From assembly GCF_947087965.1 (NCBI RefSeq), contig NZ_CAMUES010000003.1, positions 186,001 to 250,000 on the forward strand: DNA of 64,000 nt. Direction: 5' to 3'. The notes beneath the pieces were generated by a model. That model saw only the letters and a list, made by a program, of their open reading frames with translations, had not been told where the DNA came from and did not search any database. Position numbers and translations under genes: made by a program. This DNA comes from an uncultured Mobiluncus sp. GTDB lineage: Bacteria > Actinomycetota > Actinomycetes > Actinomycetales > Actinomycetaceae. Of the stretch, positions 1 through 8,115 are shown piece by piece (positions within the stretch are counted from its first letter, which is position 1; each line of letters opens with the position of its first letter).

Positions 1-542
1 ACCCTAACACTCAGCTAAGCTTCAGAATGTTACCATCTCTAAAGTTTTTGTATCAGAGCTGGTCGCGGGGAAATTCGCGTGAATATACACAAAAATGGCA
101 ATAATTTGACAGCGGGAGAAAAAATCTATGTCGGAGCGGGCCGCATAATATGCTGAAAAACAACTGAACAAAGTGCCGTTTAGCTTTATAGATATAGAAA
201 CTTTTGATGAACGAAAGCTGCCGATTTGAAAGCTGACATGGTGGTAAAAATACGACGCTGAAAATACGGTAAGTTACAGCTGTGTAATCTTCCAGAAACC
301 CTATTTACTAGGGCATATAGTCCAGGCATTTGTATTAACAAAAACCTAATTAATGTAAAAATAGTGGGGTTCGCAGATACTTCCCATGAACCCCAAAACA
401 AATTAGCAAAACTCCTCGACAATCGCTTGGGAACTGCCGATACTGAATATGTCAGCGCAAAAAGCACTGAACCGCTAGCAGGAAGTTATGCGGGTAATGA
501 GGATCGAAGGAATGATCCAGCGAGAGAACATGTGAGGTCGTC
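1..542. other. non-coding leader upstream of the flagellar operon
   Basis: I find no convincing gene in these 542 bases, which look richer in A and T than most of the window. They precede flgB and should contain the operon promoter. A TTGACA hexamer lies at 107-112, and a GCCGATAC string at 436-443 resembles the -10 box of the flagellar sigma-28 family. No TAAA lies 15 bases upstream of that string, so I do not call a promoter. Confidence 0.5.
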
Positions 543-890
543 ATGTTTGATTCTGTTGGTTACGTAGCAATGCGAACCGCGCTGGATGGATTGTCCATGC
601 GTCAGCGAGTCATCGCCGACAACATTGCCAATATTCAGACGCCGGGATTCTTATCTGGCAAGGTATCGTTCGAAAGCGAACTGGCTCGTGCCGTCGAGTT
701 CGGACACCCTGCTACCACGCATATCGCCACTGCCCGCTCTTTGGAGCCCACTCGTATAGACGGTAACAATGTCAACCTGGACACTGAGACCATCTCCAGC
801 GTGGATACGGTTCTTCGCTTTCAGCTGGCTACCCAAGCAATCAGTGGGGAATACACCAACATTCGCTCTGCCATGAGGACGACATCATGA
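543..890 (+). CDS. flgB: flagellar basal-body rod protein FlgB
   Basis: 115 residues, slightly short for FlgB. It builds the proximal rod that joins the MS ring to the axial structure. The N-terminal rod signature IADNIANIQTPGF sits near residues 21-33, and the C-terminal helix (VDTVLRFQLATQAISGEYTNI) ends the protein, as in other axial proteins. The start is ATG with a weak GAGG-type ribosome site just upstream. It is the first gene of the flagellar block, and its stop overlaps the flgC start by four bases, which points to translational coupling. Confidence 0.93.
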   Translation: MFDSVGYVAMRTALDGLSMRQRVIADNIANIQTPGFLSGKVSFESELARAVEFGHPATTHIATARSLEPTRIDGNNVNLDTETISSVDTVLRFQLATQAISGEYTNIRSAMRTTS

Positions 891-1285
891 CCACGTTTGG
901 AGCAATCGGTATCGCTGGAACCGGCATGACAGTCAACCGTAAATGGTTGGACTGCATCTCGGATAACATTGCCAACATCAACACCACCAAGCCTATGAAC
1001 GAAGAGGCCTTCCGGGCTCGCTACGTCGTGGCTCAGGCTGTTGATTACGGGCGTCCAGCTGGCACGATGGTATCGGGCATTGCGCTCGGTGGCACCGACG
1101 GCCGGATCGTGTACGACCCCCGCGATCCGAACGCGAATGAAGAAGGGTATGTCCGCCACCCTGATATTGACTTGGGATCACAGATGACCCAGTTGATTAT
1201 GGCGCAAAGGGCTTACCAGGCAAACGCTGCTGTGGTGGATCGTGCAAAGTCCACTTACGAAGCGGCATTGCAAATCGGGAGGTAA
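887..1285 (+). CDS. flgC: flagellar basal-body rod protein FlgC
   Basis: 132 residues, close to the usual FlgC length. It is a proximal rod subunit exported by the flagellar type III apparatus. The rod-family N-terminus is visible (ISDNIANINTTKP near residues 24-36), followed by a central block typical of FlgC (RIVYDPRDPNANEEGYV) and a C-terminal coiled-coil helix (QRAYQANAAVV). The start overlaps the end of flgB, and fliE begins seven bases downstream. FlgF and FlgG homologues are absent from this cluster. Confidence 0.95.
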   Translation: MTTFGAIGIAGTGMTVNRKWLDCISDNIANINTTKPMNEEAFRARYVVAQAVDYGRPAGTMVSGIALGGTDGRIVYDPRDPNANEEGYVRHPDIDLGSQMTQLIMAQRAYQANAAVVDRAKSTYEAALQIGR

Positions 1286-1292
1286 GTAAGCC

Positions 1293-1724
1293 ATGCCTTA
1301 CTCTGTAGACGGTATTGGTAGCAAGCTGACCAGTTCCTTGACCGGAACCCAGCAGCTGACCAATAACTTAGTACAATCCCTTGGGTTCTCACGTTCCGCA
1401 GCCACCCAAGCCGGTCCGGCGCGTCTTGGCACCAATGCCACGCACATCGTCCCGACTGGCACCGGTCTGACTCCGTTGGGTGGAGATGTCCGCGATGTCG
1501 CGGAAACCTCTTTCGGCAATGTTTTTGCCGATGCGGTGTACAACATGCAGCAACGTGAGAGTACCGCCAAGAAGCTGGGTGTGCAGGCCCTGACCGGGCA
1601 ACTCAATGATGTCCACCAATACACTATTGCAGCCGCAGAATCCCAGCTGACTATGGAACTGACCTCCACTATACGGAACAAGGCAGTTGACATGTTCAAC
1701 GAGATTATGAGGATGCAAGCATAA
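1293..1724 (+). CDS. fliE: flagellar hook-basal body complex protein FliE
   Basis: 143 residues. FliE is the adaptor between the MS ring and the rod and is an early export substrate. The conserved C-terminal part (FGNVFADAVYNMQ, near residues 71-83, then ESQLTMELTSTIRNKAVDMFNEIMRMQ) identifies it. The first 60 or so residues are low-complexity and longer than in enteric FliE (about 104 residues). It lies between flgC and fliF and shares a TAATG stop/start overlap with fliF. Confidence 0.93.
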   Translation: MPYSVDGIGSKLTSSLTGTQQLTNNLVQSLGFSRSAATQAGPARLGTNATHIVPTGTGLTPLGGDVRDVAETSFGNVFADAVYNMQQRESTAKKLGVQALTGQLNDVHQYTIAAAESQLTMELTSTIRNKAVDMFNEIMRMQA

Positions 1725-3334
1725 TGCCACCGGTCATCGTAAACGCAGTAGATAAAGTCAAAAGTACCGTCGGCCAGTTTTCTTTAGGCCAAAAGACCCT
1801 GTCGATTATCGGGGTAGCCGTGCTCATCTTGGGCGGCGTGGTGCTTTACTCTTGGGTGGCACGCCCCGACTACACCACCCTGTACTCCGGCTTGACGGAT
1901 AAAGATCAAGCCGCCGTCACCGAACAGCTCGATTCGCAAGGCATCAAATATCAGGTCGCCGACAATGGTGTGGTCAAGGTGCCGGCAAAAGATGTGCAGA
2001 GCGCCCGTATGAGCTTGGCGGCCGCCGACCTGCCCGCACAGCCCACTGCCGGTTATGCCGTTTTGGATAACCTGGGCGTCGCGGCTTCCGACTTCCAACA
2101 GCAAATGGCCAAGAAGCGCGCCCTGGAAGGTGAGCTGGCCAAGACCATCGACACCATGGATGATATTGAAAAATCTTCGGTCGCCCTGGCTATTCCGCAG
2201 GAATCCGTATTTGCCGACCCGAAGAAACCCGTTGCTACCACCGCTTCTGTGACCATCACCCCGAAGAATCGCAAAGACGTTTCCAATGACACGGTGCAAG
2301 CCGTTATCAACATGGTTTCCGCTTCCGTGCCGAACTTGGATAAGTCGGGAGTGACCGTGGTCGATACGCTGGGTAACAGCCTGTCCGACAAGGTCGAAGG
2401 CGGTACGGCTGCGGCTTCGGAAATGGAAAAGAGTTTGGTCGCCAAGGCTTTGGCGGTAGTGGAACCCCTGGTGGGGGTCGGTAATGCCCGTGTCTCGGCG
2501 CAAGTTGACCTCTCACAAGATAACCAGGTTAAGACCACTCGTATCTTTACCGATCCGGAGGGCGGGGTTAAGCAGTTGTCCGCCTCGAACGCGGCCGAAC
2601 AGTACAGCGGCGGCGGGGCCATCGTTGGTGGCGTGCTGGGGCCGGATAACATTGCCAACCCTTACGAGCTGAACGGCAATAACGGCGGTAACTACTCCAA
2701 CACCCAAAACGTGCAAAACAACGCGGTCAACGAAGAAGTGACCCAGTCCACTCGTGGACCCGGAGCGGCGCTGCGCAAGTCCGTGTCGGTTGTATTGAAT
2801 CAAGATACCGCCCGGCGCTTGGACATGGCGCAAGTGCGTGACATGGTGGCGGCGGCTACCGGCATTGATGCTGCTACCGGAGACGTTGTAAATATCTCGC
2901 GTTCTCCGTTCGACGACACGGCAAAGAAAGCGGCTGAAAAGGCTGCTGCGGCTGAAGCTGCCGCGGAGGCCGCAGCAAAGACCGCCTCCCTGATTCGTCA
3001 GGCGGTTATTGCCGGATTGATTATCTTGCTGTTGATTATCATCGCGGCGGTGGCCAAGAAGCGGGCCAAGGCTCGCGAACGTGAGGCTTTGGACCTCGGC
3101 GAGCTGGATCAGCTGCCCGATCCTTACACCTTGAGCGCTCCGGAGGAAGAAGCTCTGGAGATTGAGGCGGCCACGATTCCGGAACCTGAACCGGAGCCCG
3201 AGCCTGAACCGGAGCCCGAGCCTGATCCAATCCTGCTAAAGATTGAAGCCAAGCGCGAGGAGATTGCCGAACTGGCTCTCGACAAACCGCAACTGGTTGC
3301 TGAGCAGCTGCGCGCTTGGATGGGAGGTCACTAA
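1724..3334 (+). CDS. fliF: flagellar MS-ring protein FliF
   Basis: 536 residues. It forms the membrane MS ring on which the rotor and export gate assemble. The first membrane helix is at about residues 27-48 (IIGVAVLILGGVVLYSWV) and a second at about 425-443 before a cytoplasmic tail. The periplasmic part has the YscJ/FliF fold motifs (DYTTLYSGLTDKD; ALEGELAKTIDTMDDI). The C-terminus (ELALDKPQLVAEQLRAWM) matches the FliG-binding peptide. A Pro-Glu repeat of about 18 residues precedes that peptide and acts as a low-complexity spacer. Confidence 0.97.
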   Translation: MPPVIVNAVDKVKSTVGQFSLGQKTLSIIGVAVLILGGVVLYSWVARPDYTTLYSGLTDKDQAAVTEQLDSQGIKYQVADNGVVKVPAKDVQSARMSLAAADLPAQPTAGYAVLDNLGVAASDFQQQMAKKRALEGELAKTIDTMDDIEKSSVALAIPQESVFADPKKPVATTASVTITPKNRKDVSNDTVQAVINMVSASVPNLDKSGVTVVDTLGNSLSDKVEGGTAAASEMEKSLVAKALAVVEPLVGVGNARVSAQVDLSQDNQVKTTRIFTDPEGGVKQLSASNAAEQYSGGGAIVGGVLGPDNIANPYELNGNNGGNYSNTQNVQNNAVNEEVTQSTRGPGAALRKSVSVVLNQDTARRLDMAQVRDMVAAATGIDAATGDVVNISRSPFDDTAKKAAEKAAAAEAAAEAAAKTASLIRQAVIAGLIILLLIIIAAVAKKRAKAREREALDLGELDQLPDPYTLSAPEEEALEIEAATIPEPEPEPEPEPEPEPDPILLKIEAKREEIAELALDKPQLVAEQLRAWMGGH

Positions 3335-3336
3335 TC

Positions 3337-4362
3337 ATGGTAATGTCACAAGCACTGACTTTGAGCGGGCTACAGAAAGCTGCCTTGCTGCTGATTCAAA
3401 TCGGTAAGGATCGCGCTGCCCGCGTCATGAGCGAGATGACTGACGATGAGGTCGAGGCGCTGTCAGCTGAAATCTTGCGGATGACCAACGTACCTCGCGA
3501 AATCACCGCGGACGTCATCGATGAGTTCTATGAAAACTCCATAGCATCGGCAAGTTTGCAGCTGGGCCACGGCGGTCTGGACTACGCCCAGAAAGTTCTG
3601 GAACAGACTTTCGGCAAGGAAAAAGCTGCGGAGATCATGGAACGCCTGATGCAGGGCATGCAGGGGCAGCCCTTCGATTTCCTGAAATCCGCCGACCCGC
3701 GTGAAATCGTGACTTTGGTGTCCTCCGAGCACCCCCAGACGATTGCCCTGGTGCTGGCGCACCTGCGTCCGGATCACGCCGCGCGTGTCATGGCTGGTCT
3801 GGGTCCGAAACTTCAAGGCGATGTGGCAGTGCGCATCGCTCAGATGGAACGGGCTAACCCCGAAATGGTGACTCTGGTGGCCGCTTCCCTGCAAAAGAAG
3901 GCTGAGCAGGTCATTAACTCTGAAGAAATGCAAGCTATCGGCGGTGTCGAACCGCTGGTCGACATCATCAACCGGGCCGATCCGGGTACTGAAAAGATGA
4001 TTCTGACCGGGCTGGAAGAACGTGACGAGGACCTGGCTGATGAAGTCCGCTCCCGGATGTTCGTCTTTGAGGACATCGTTATGCTCGAAGATCGGGGTAT
4101 TCAGCTGGTGCTGCGTCAGGTCGACGGGGCTCGCCTGGCGATGGCCCTGAAGGGCACGAACGAAGATCTGCGTTCTCGCTTGATGAAGAACCTCTCCGAG
4201 CGTGCTCGCCAGAATGTCATGGAAGAAATCGACATGCTGGGCAGCGTGCGCATGAGCCAGGTTCAGGAAGCTCGTTCCGAAATCGTCCAGCTGATTCGCA
4301 AGATGGAGGAATCTGGCCAAATCGTCATCCGCCGCGAGGAGGAAGACGAATATGTGGCTTGA
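3337..4362 (+). CDS. fliG: flagellar motor switch protein FliG
   Basis: 341 residues. FliG couples the MS ring to the C ring and takes torque from MotA. The EHPQT motif is at residues 131-135, and the charged C-terminal torque region includes FVFEDIVMLEDRGIQLVLR. I chose ATG at 3337, since a GGGAGG ribosome site lies about 11 bases upstream. An in-frame start at 3316 lies inside fliF and is less likely. The end overlaps fliH by 11 bases. The very C-terminus (RREEEDEY) is acidic and specific to this protein. Confidence 0.96.
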   Translation: MVMSQALTLSGLQKAALLLIQIGKDRAARVMSEMTDDEVEALSAEILRMTNVPREITADVIDEFYENSIASASLQLGHGGLDYAQKVLEQTFGKEKAAEIMERLMQGMQGQPFDFLKSADPREIVTLVSSEHPQTIALVLAHLRPDHAARVMAGLGPKLQGDVAVRIAQMERANPEMVTLVAASLQKKAEQVINSEEMQAIGGVEPLVDIINRADPGTEKMILTGLEERDEDLADEVRSRMFVFEDIVMLEDRGIQLVLRQVDGARLAMALKGTNEDLRSRLMKNLSERARQNVMEEIDMLGSVRMSQVQEARSEIVQLIRKMEESGQIVIRREEEDEYVA

Positions 4363-5056
4363 TCAGGACCTCTTGGAGGTCAAAGAAAACCAGCGACGCG
4401 GCGGTGCGCCCAATCCGGTGCCGCTATCCACCGCTACCGGGTCGGCTACGGCGGGAGCGTTCCGTCTGACAGGCGCTTCCAACCAGGCCAAAGGCGACGA
4501 CAAATCCACCCAGGCCTTCGGATACGCCAAAGGCTTTTCTTCCGGGTGGGCTGCCGGTCAAAAACGGGCGACTCGCGAAGCTGAACAGGAACGCAACATC
4601 CTCAATGAGGACGCGCGCCTGGCGGAAGAAGCCCGCACCGAGGCTTATGTGGATGCGATGGATGAAATCCAGGCTATTGCCGATGCGGTTTCCTCCCGGG
4701 ACGCCCTGGTCATCGAAGACATGAAAGCCGCGCTGATGGAAGCGGCAGTGGATTTAGCGGAAGCCCTGATCGGGACGGAGCTATCCGATGCGCCGACTCG
4801 CGCCAAGGCGGCGTTAAAGCGGGCTTTGTCTATGAATGACCCGAAAGACATTGTGAAGGTCAATATGAACCCACAGGATGTGGCTACGCTGACCAGCTTG
4901 GGTGTGGATTGCCCGGTACAGCTGGTTCCCGATTCGGAACTGGATCCGGGCGACGCAGTGGCTTACATGCCGGAGGGTTTGCTGGATGCCCGGCTGACTT
5001 CGGCTGTGCGGCGTGCGCGAGAGGCTCTGGTGTCCGCTCAAGCAGCCGAGGAGTGA
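4352..5056 (+). CDS. fliH: flagellar assembly protein FliH
   Basis: 234 residues. FliH is the peripheral-stalk-like regulator of the export ATPase FliI. Identification rests on position between fliG and fliI, an N-terminal low-complexity part, a GYAKGFSSGWAAGQKRATRE segment with small-residue spacing like the FliH GxxxG region (near residues 57-76), and a C-terminal FliH/HrpE-like domain (DLAEALIGTELSD; LVPDSELDPGDAV). It overlaps fliG at its start and fliI at its end. Confidence 0.9.
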   Translation: MWLDQDLLEVKENQRRGGAPNPVPLSTATGSATAGAFRLTGASNQAKGDDKSTQAFGYAKGFSSGWAAGQKRATREAEQERNILNEDARLAEEARTEAYVDAMDEIQAIADAVSSRDALVIEDMKAALMEAAVDLAEALIGTELSDAPTRAKAALKRALSMNDPKDIVKVNMNPQDVATLTSLGVDCPVQLVPDSELDPGDAVAYMPEGLLDARLTSAVRRAREALVSAQAAEE

Positions 5057-6387
5057 GCGTCTTGGAGCTGGCCACTTTACCCTCTTTTGTGAGTTTGCTG
5101 AACGCCTCGCGCCCCCAACGAGTCGGTGAGGTGGAGTCCGTTGTAGGCCTGTCTGTGCAGGTCCGCGGCTTGCAATGCTCTGTGGGTGAAGTCGTGCTGG
5201 TTGGCGATGACCCGGGAGTTCCCGCCGAAGTGGTGGCGCTGGACGCGGGCATCGCCTCGTGTATGCCCCTGGATAATCTGGACGGTTTGCGGATTGGTTC
5301 TCCGGTTCGCGGTACCGGTCTGCCGGCCACAGTTCCGGTCGGTCCGGCTCTGCTGGGTCGGGTCATTGATGCGGCGGGTCGTCCGCTTGATGGTAAAGGC
5401 CCTATCTATGCGGCTGACCGGGTACCGATTCACGGGGCCGCTCCCAACGCGTTGGAGCGCGCCCGGATTGATATGCCAGTCGCGATGGGGGTGCGGGTTT
5501 TGGACACCCTGGTGACCTTGGGACGAGGCCAGCGCATTGGCCTGTTTGCCGGTTCCGGGGTTGGCAAATCGACTTTGATGTCGATGATTGCTCGCGGCAC
5601 GAATGCCGAAGTCTGTGTTATCGCCCTGGTGGGCGAGCGCGGGCGGGAGGTCCGGGAGTTTTTGGAAGACGACTTGGGCGAGGAGGGTCTGTCCCGTTCT
5701 GTCGTGGTGGTGGCGACTTCTGACGAGTCCCCGATGTTGCGCAAACGCGCCGCTTTCACTGCCACCCGGGTCGCTGAGTACTACCGGGACGCGGGCCGCC
5801 ACGTCTTGCTGATGATGGATTCCCTGACGCGTACCTGCATGGCCCAGCGCGAAATCGGGCTGTCCGTAGGCGAACCGCCCGCCACTCGCGGCTACCCGCC
5901 TTCGACTTTCTCGATGATGGCTCAACTGTTGGAACGAGCCGGTTCCGGTTCAGTCGGGTCCGTGACCGGCATCTACACGGTGCTGGTGGATGGGGACGAC
6001 CACAACGAACCCATCGCTGACCAGGCGCGCTCCATCCTGGATGGGCACGTGGTGCTGGATCGGAAACTGGCGGTGGCCGGGCACTATCCGGCTATCGACG
6101 CCCTGGGCTCCATCTCCCGGGTGGCTACCAAAGTCACCACCCGGGAACAACAGGAGGCCGCTACCGCCCTGCGTCAGATTATGGGGGCAAAGCGTTCGGT
6201 CCAGGACCTGCTGGACGTGGGGGCTTATCAGGCGGGCACGAACCCCGAAGTGGACACGGCGGTGAAATATGATGCCGACATCGAAGCGTTCCTGACTCAA
6301 AAGACCGATGAGAAGGTCGAATTCGACGCGGCTTGGTCACAACTGTTTGATCTCTATCAAGCCTTCAAGTCTGAGAAAGCGGCGTAG
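5053..6387 (+). CDS. fliI: flagellum-specific ATP synthase FliI
   Basis: 444 residues starting at a GTG whose last two bases overlap the fliH stop (GTGA). TTG at 5062 is the alternative. FliI is the hexameric cytoplasmic ATPase that energises flagellar export. Walker A is GSGVGKST at residues 167-174, Walker B is in VLLMMDSLTR, and the F1/FliI signature PPATRGYPPSTFSMM is intact. The length matches the family. fliJ follows 12 bases downstream. Confidence 0.97.
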   Translation: MSVLELATLPSFVSLLNASRPQRVGEVESVVGLSVQVRGLQCSVGEVVLVGDDPGVPAEVVALDAGIASCMPLDNLDGLRIGSPVRGTGLPATVPVGPALLGRVIDAAGRPLDGKGPIYAADRVPIHGAAPNALERARIDMPVAMGVRVLDTLVTLGRGQRIGLFAGSGVGKSTLMSMIARGTNAEVCVIALVGERGREVREFLEDDLGEEGLSRSVVVVATSDESPMLRKRAAFTATRVAEYYRDAGRHVLLMMDSLTRTCMAQREIGLSVGEPPATRGYPPSTFSMMAQLLERAGSGSVGSVTGIYTVLVDGDDHNEPIADQARSILDGHVVLDRKLAVAGHYPAIDALGSISRVATKVTTREQQEAATALRQIMGAKRSVQDLLDVGAYQAGTNPEVDTAVKYDADIEAFLTQKTDEKVEFDAAWSQLFDLYQAFKSEKAA

Positions 6388-6399
6388 GGGGTGTAGTCA

Positions 6400-6939
6400 A
6401 TGGTAGATCGCGCGTTCCGTCTTCAGGGTTTACTCAATTTACGCCAGCTCCAAGAGGATCAGGCGGCGGGTCGTCTCGCCTCGGCTCACGCGGACTTAAA
6501 CCACGCTGACCAGCAGCTGTCCTCGGCGCGGGCGCGGCTCGGCTCCATGCAGACTACCGGGGCCACAAACCTAGCTGTAGCTGCGGCGATGCGTAACGCG
6601 GCGATGATGCAGATTCAAGAGGGCATTGCTCGAAAAGAGTACGCGCAAGCGGTAGTGGATCGGCGTCAGGATGAATGGCAGGGGGCTCGTCGCCTGACTG
6701 CAACCTTAGAAAAACTTGAAAATCGTCATGCGGAAGAAGTTATTGCCGATGACTTGCATAAGGAACAGGTTGTTCTTGATGAGCTTGCGTCTCACATGGG
6801 CAACACTGGCAGTGCCACGGAAGGCAAAACCGGTGCGGAACCACGTATTCGCACGATAAGGGAAACGCTCCCGAGTGAGTCTGTGACAGGCTCAACCGGT
6901 CAGCAAAGCCCTGTTTTTGCCAAGGGAGGTCAATTGTGA
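6400..6939 (+). CDS. fliJ: flagellar export protein FliJ-like coiled-coil protein
   Basis: 179 residues, mostly alpha-helical coiled coil (RLQGLLNLRQLQEDQAAGRL; QEGIARKEYAQAVVDRRQ). FliJ is the central stalk of the export ATPase and links it to FlhA. Sequence identity to FliJ is always low, so the call relies on size, coiled-coil character and the slot right after fliI. The last 50 residues are not helical and carry no known motif. The stop overlaps the next gene by four bases. Confidence 0.85.
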   Translation: MVDRAFRLQGLLNLRQLQEDQAAGRLASAHADLNHADQQLSSARARLGSMQTTGATNLAVAAAMRNAAMMQIQEGIARKEYAQAVVDRRQDEWQGARRLTATLEKLENRHAEEVIADDLHKEQVVLDELASHMGNTGSATEGKTGAEPRIRTIRETLPSESVTGSTGQQSPVFAKGGQL

Positions 6940-8114
6940 GCCTGGCTAGTGTCCAGTCAAGAATCAGTGCGATTCAAGACATGATTAATGCGTTGAATAA
7001 TAACGGCCGTCCACCGGTCTCGGTGACCGAGAGTGGGGCGGCAAAATCAACGTCTAAAAATTCCGAGACCACGGGAGATTTCAGCACCAAGTTGGCCAGC
7101 CAAATTTCCGCAGCCAATAAGGCCACTCCCACCCGGACTTCCGGTAAAGGGCAGATTCAAGGAGCGCCCGGGACCGCTGAGGCTTTCGTGGAAAAGGTTC
7201 GGTCCTACATCGGGGTGCCCTACGTGTGGGGCGGTACCGACCCCGCCAAGGGGCTGGATTGTTCCGGATTGGTGCAAACTGCCGCCCGGGAAGTCGGCGT
7301 GACTTTGCCGCGCGTCACTTACGATCAGCAGCACTCCGGCGTGGAAGTTGACGGCATTGAGAATGCGAAGCCCGGCGACCTGCTGATTCTGCGCAACTCC
7401 GGACACGTGGCAGTGTATGTCGGCAACGGCAAGGCGATTCACGCGCCGCGCCCGGGCAAGACCGTAACGGAAGCCAACGTTTCTGACTTGGGTCCGATTG
7501 TGACCATTCGCCGCGTGATGCCCTCCGCGGGAGATGCTCCGGGGGCACCCGTTTCGACTGTAAACGCGCCGAAGGCTCCGGAAACCGCCAAGGCCGCTTC
7601 CCACGTCACTCCGTCCGTGGAAGATTCCGATAAATCAGAGGCCCCGGCCGGGGTCACCGCGAACGCGGCTTTCCGAGATAACGGCAGTGCGGTGGCACCT
7701 TCGCCGGATGCCGTGGCGGCGGGCTTGGTGAGCTTGCTGGGAGCCTTGGGCAATGCGGCTTTGGCTCAAAATAACGCGGCTTCCGGTCCGGCTAACCGCG
7801 GTGCGGCGAACCCGGGCAATCCGTCTGCGGACCTGGCTGCCGCGCTGGTGGGAGCCCTGTCAGGAGCGGGAGCGGGCACTGCCGGTGCGAATCCGCTGGC
7901 CGCCTTGATGGGAACCGCGAACTCGAATAATTCTTACAGCTCGACCCTGCTCAGCCAGTTCTTGGGCGGCTCCTCACTGTACGGCTCTAACGCGGCCGGC
8001 GGCTTGGGGGCATTGGCCGAAAACCGTGGCACGATGGGAGCCAACGCGAGCTTGAGTAATACCGCGTCGTCCTTGAGTGCGTTGGGCGCCCTACGTTCAT
8101 CTTTGGGGGTGTGA
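6936..8114 (+). CDS. NlpC/P60 family cell-wall peptidase in the flagellar operon
   Basis: 392 residues, GTG start coupled to fliJ (GTGA overlap). An NlpC/P60 domain spans about residues 78-195, with the Cys-His-His triad visible as C109 (GLDCSGLVQ), H157 (SGHVAVYV) and H169 (KAIHAP). The rest is Ala/Gly/Asn-rich low complexity without a recognisable fold. No signal peptide is visible. The short helical N-terminus (ISAIQDMINALN) could be a flagellar export signal, which is inference. P60 enzymes cut peptide stems in peptidoglycan, so this gene probably opens the wall for the rod, the job done by FlgJ or FlgJ-like muramidases elsewhere. Confidence 0.9.
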   Translation: MSLASVQSRISAIQDMINALNNNGRPPVSVTESGAAKSTSKNSETTGDFSTKLASQISAANKATPTRTSGKGQIQGAPGTAEAFVEKVRSYIGVPYVWGGTDPAKGLDCSGLVQTAAREVGVTLPRVTYDQQHSGVEVDGIENAKPGDLLILRNSGHVAVYVGNGKAIHAPRPGKTVTEANVSDLGPIVTIRRVMPSAGDAPGAPVSTVNAPKAPETAKAASHVTPSVEDSDKSEAPAGVTANAAFRDNGSAVAPSPDAVAAGLVSLLGALGNAALAQNNAASGPANRGAANPGNPSADLAAALVGALSGAGAGTAGANPLAALMGTANSNNSYSSTLLSQFLGGSSLYGSNAAGGLGALAENRGTMGANASLSNTASSLSALGALRSSLGV

Positions 8115-8115
8115 C

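Noticed and set aside
436..443. GCCGATAC as a sigma-28 -10 box for flgB
   Set aside because: No TAAA-like element lies 14-16 bases upstream, so a lone hexamer-like match is not enough.
186..467. 93-codon minus-strand frame at the left edge
   Set aside because: No family resemblance and no ribosome site in an AT-rich promoter region.
3180..3230. Regular Pro-Glu DNA repeat in fliF as a possible CRISPR or tandem array
   Set aside because: It is an in-frame low-complexity coding repeat without spacers.
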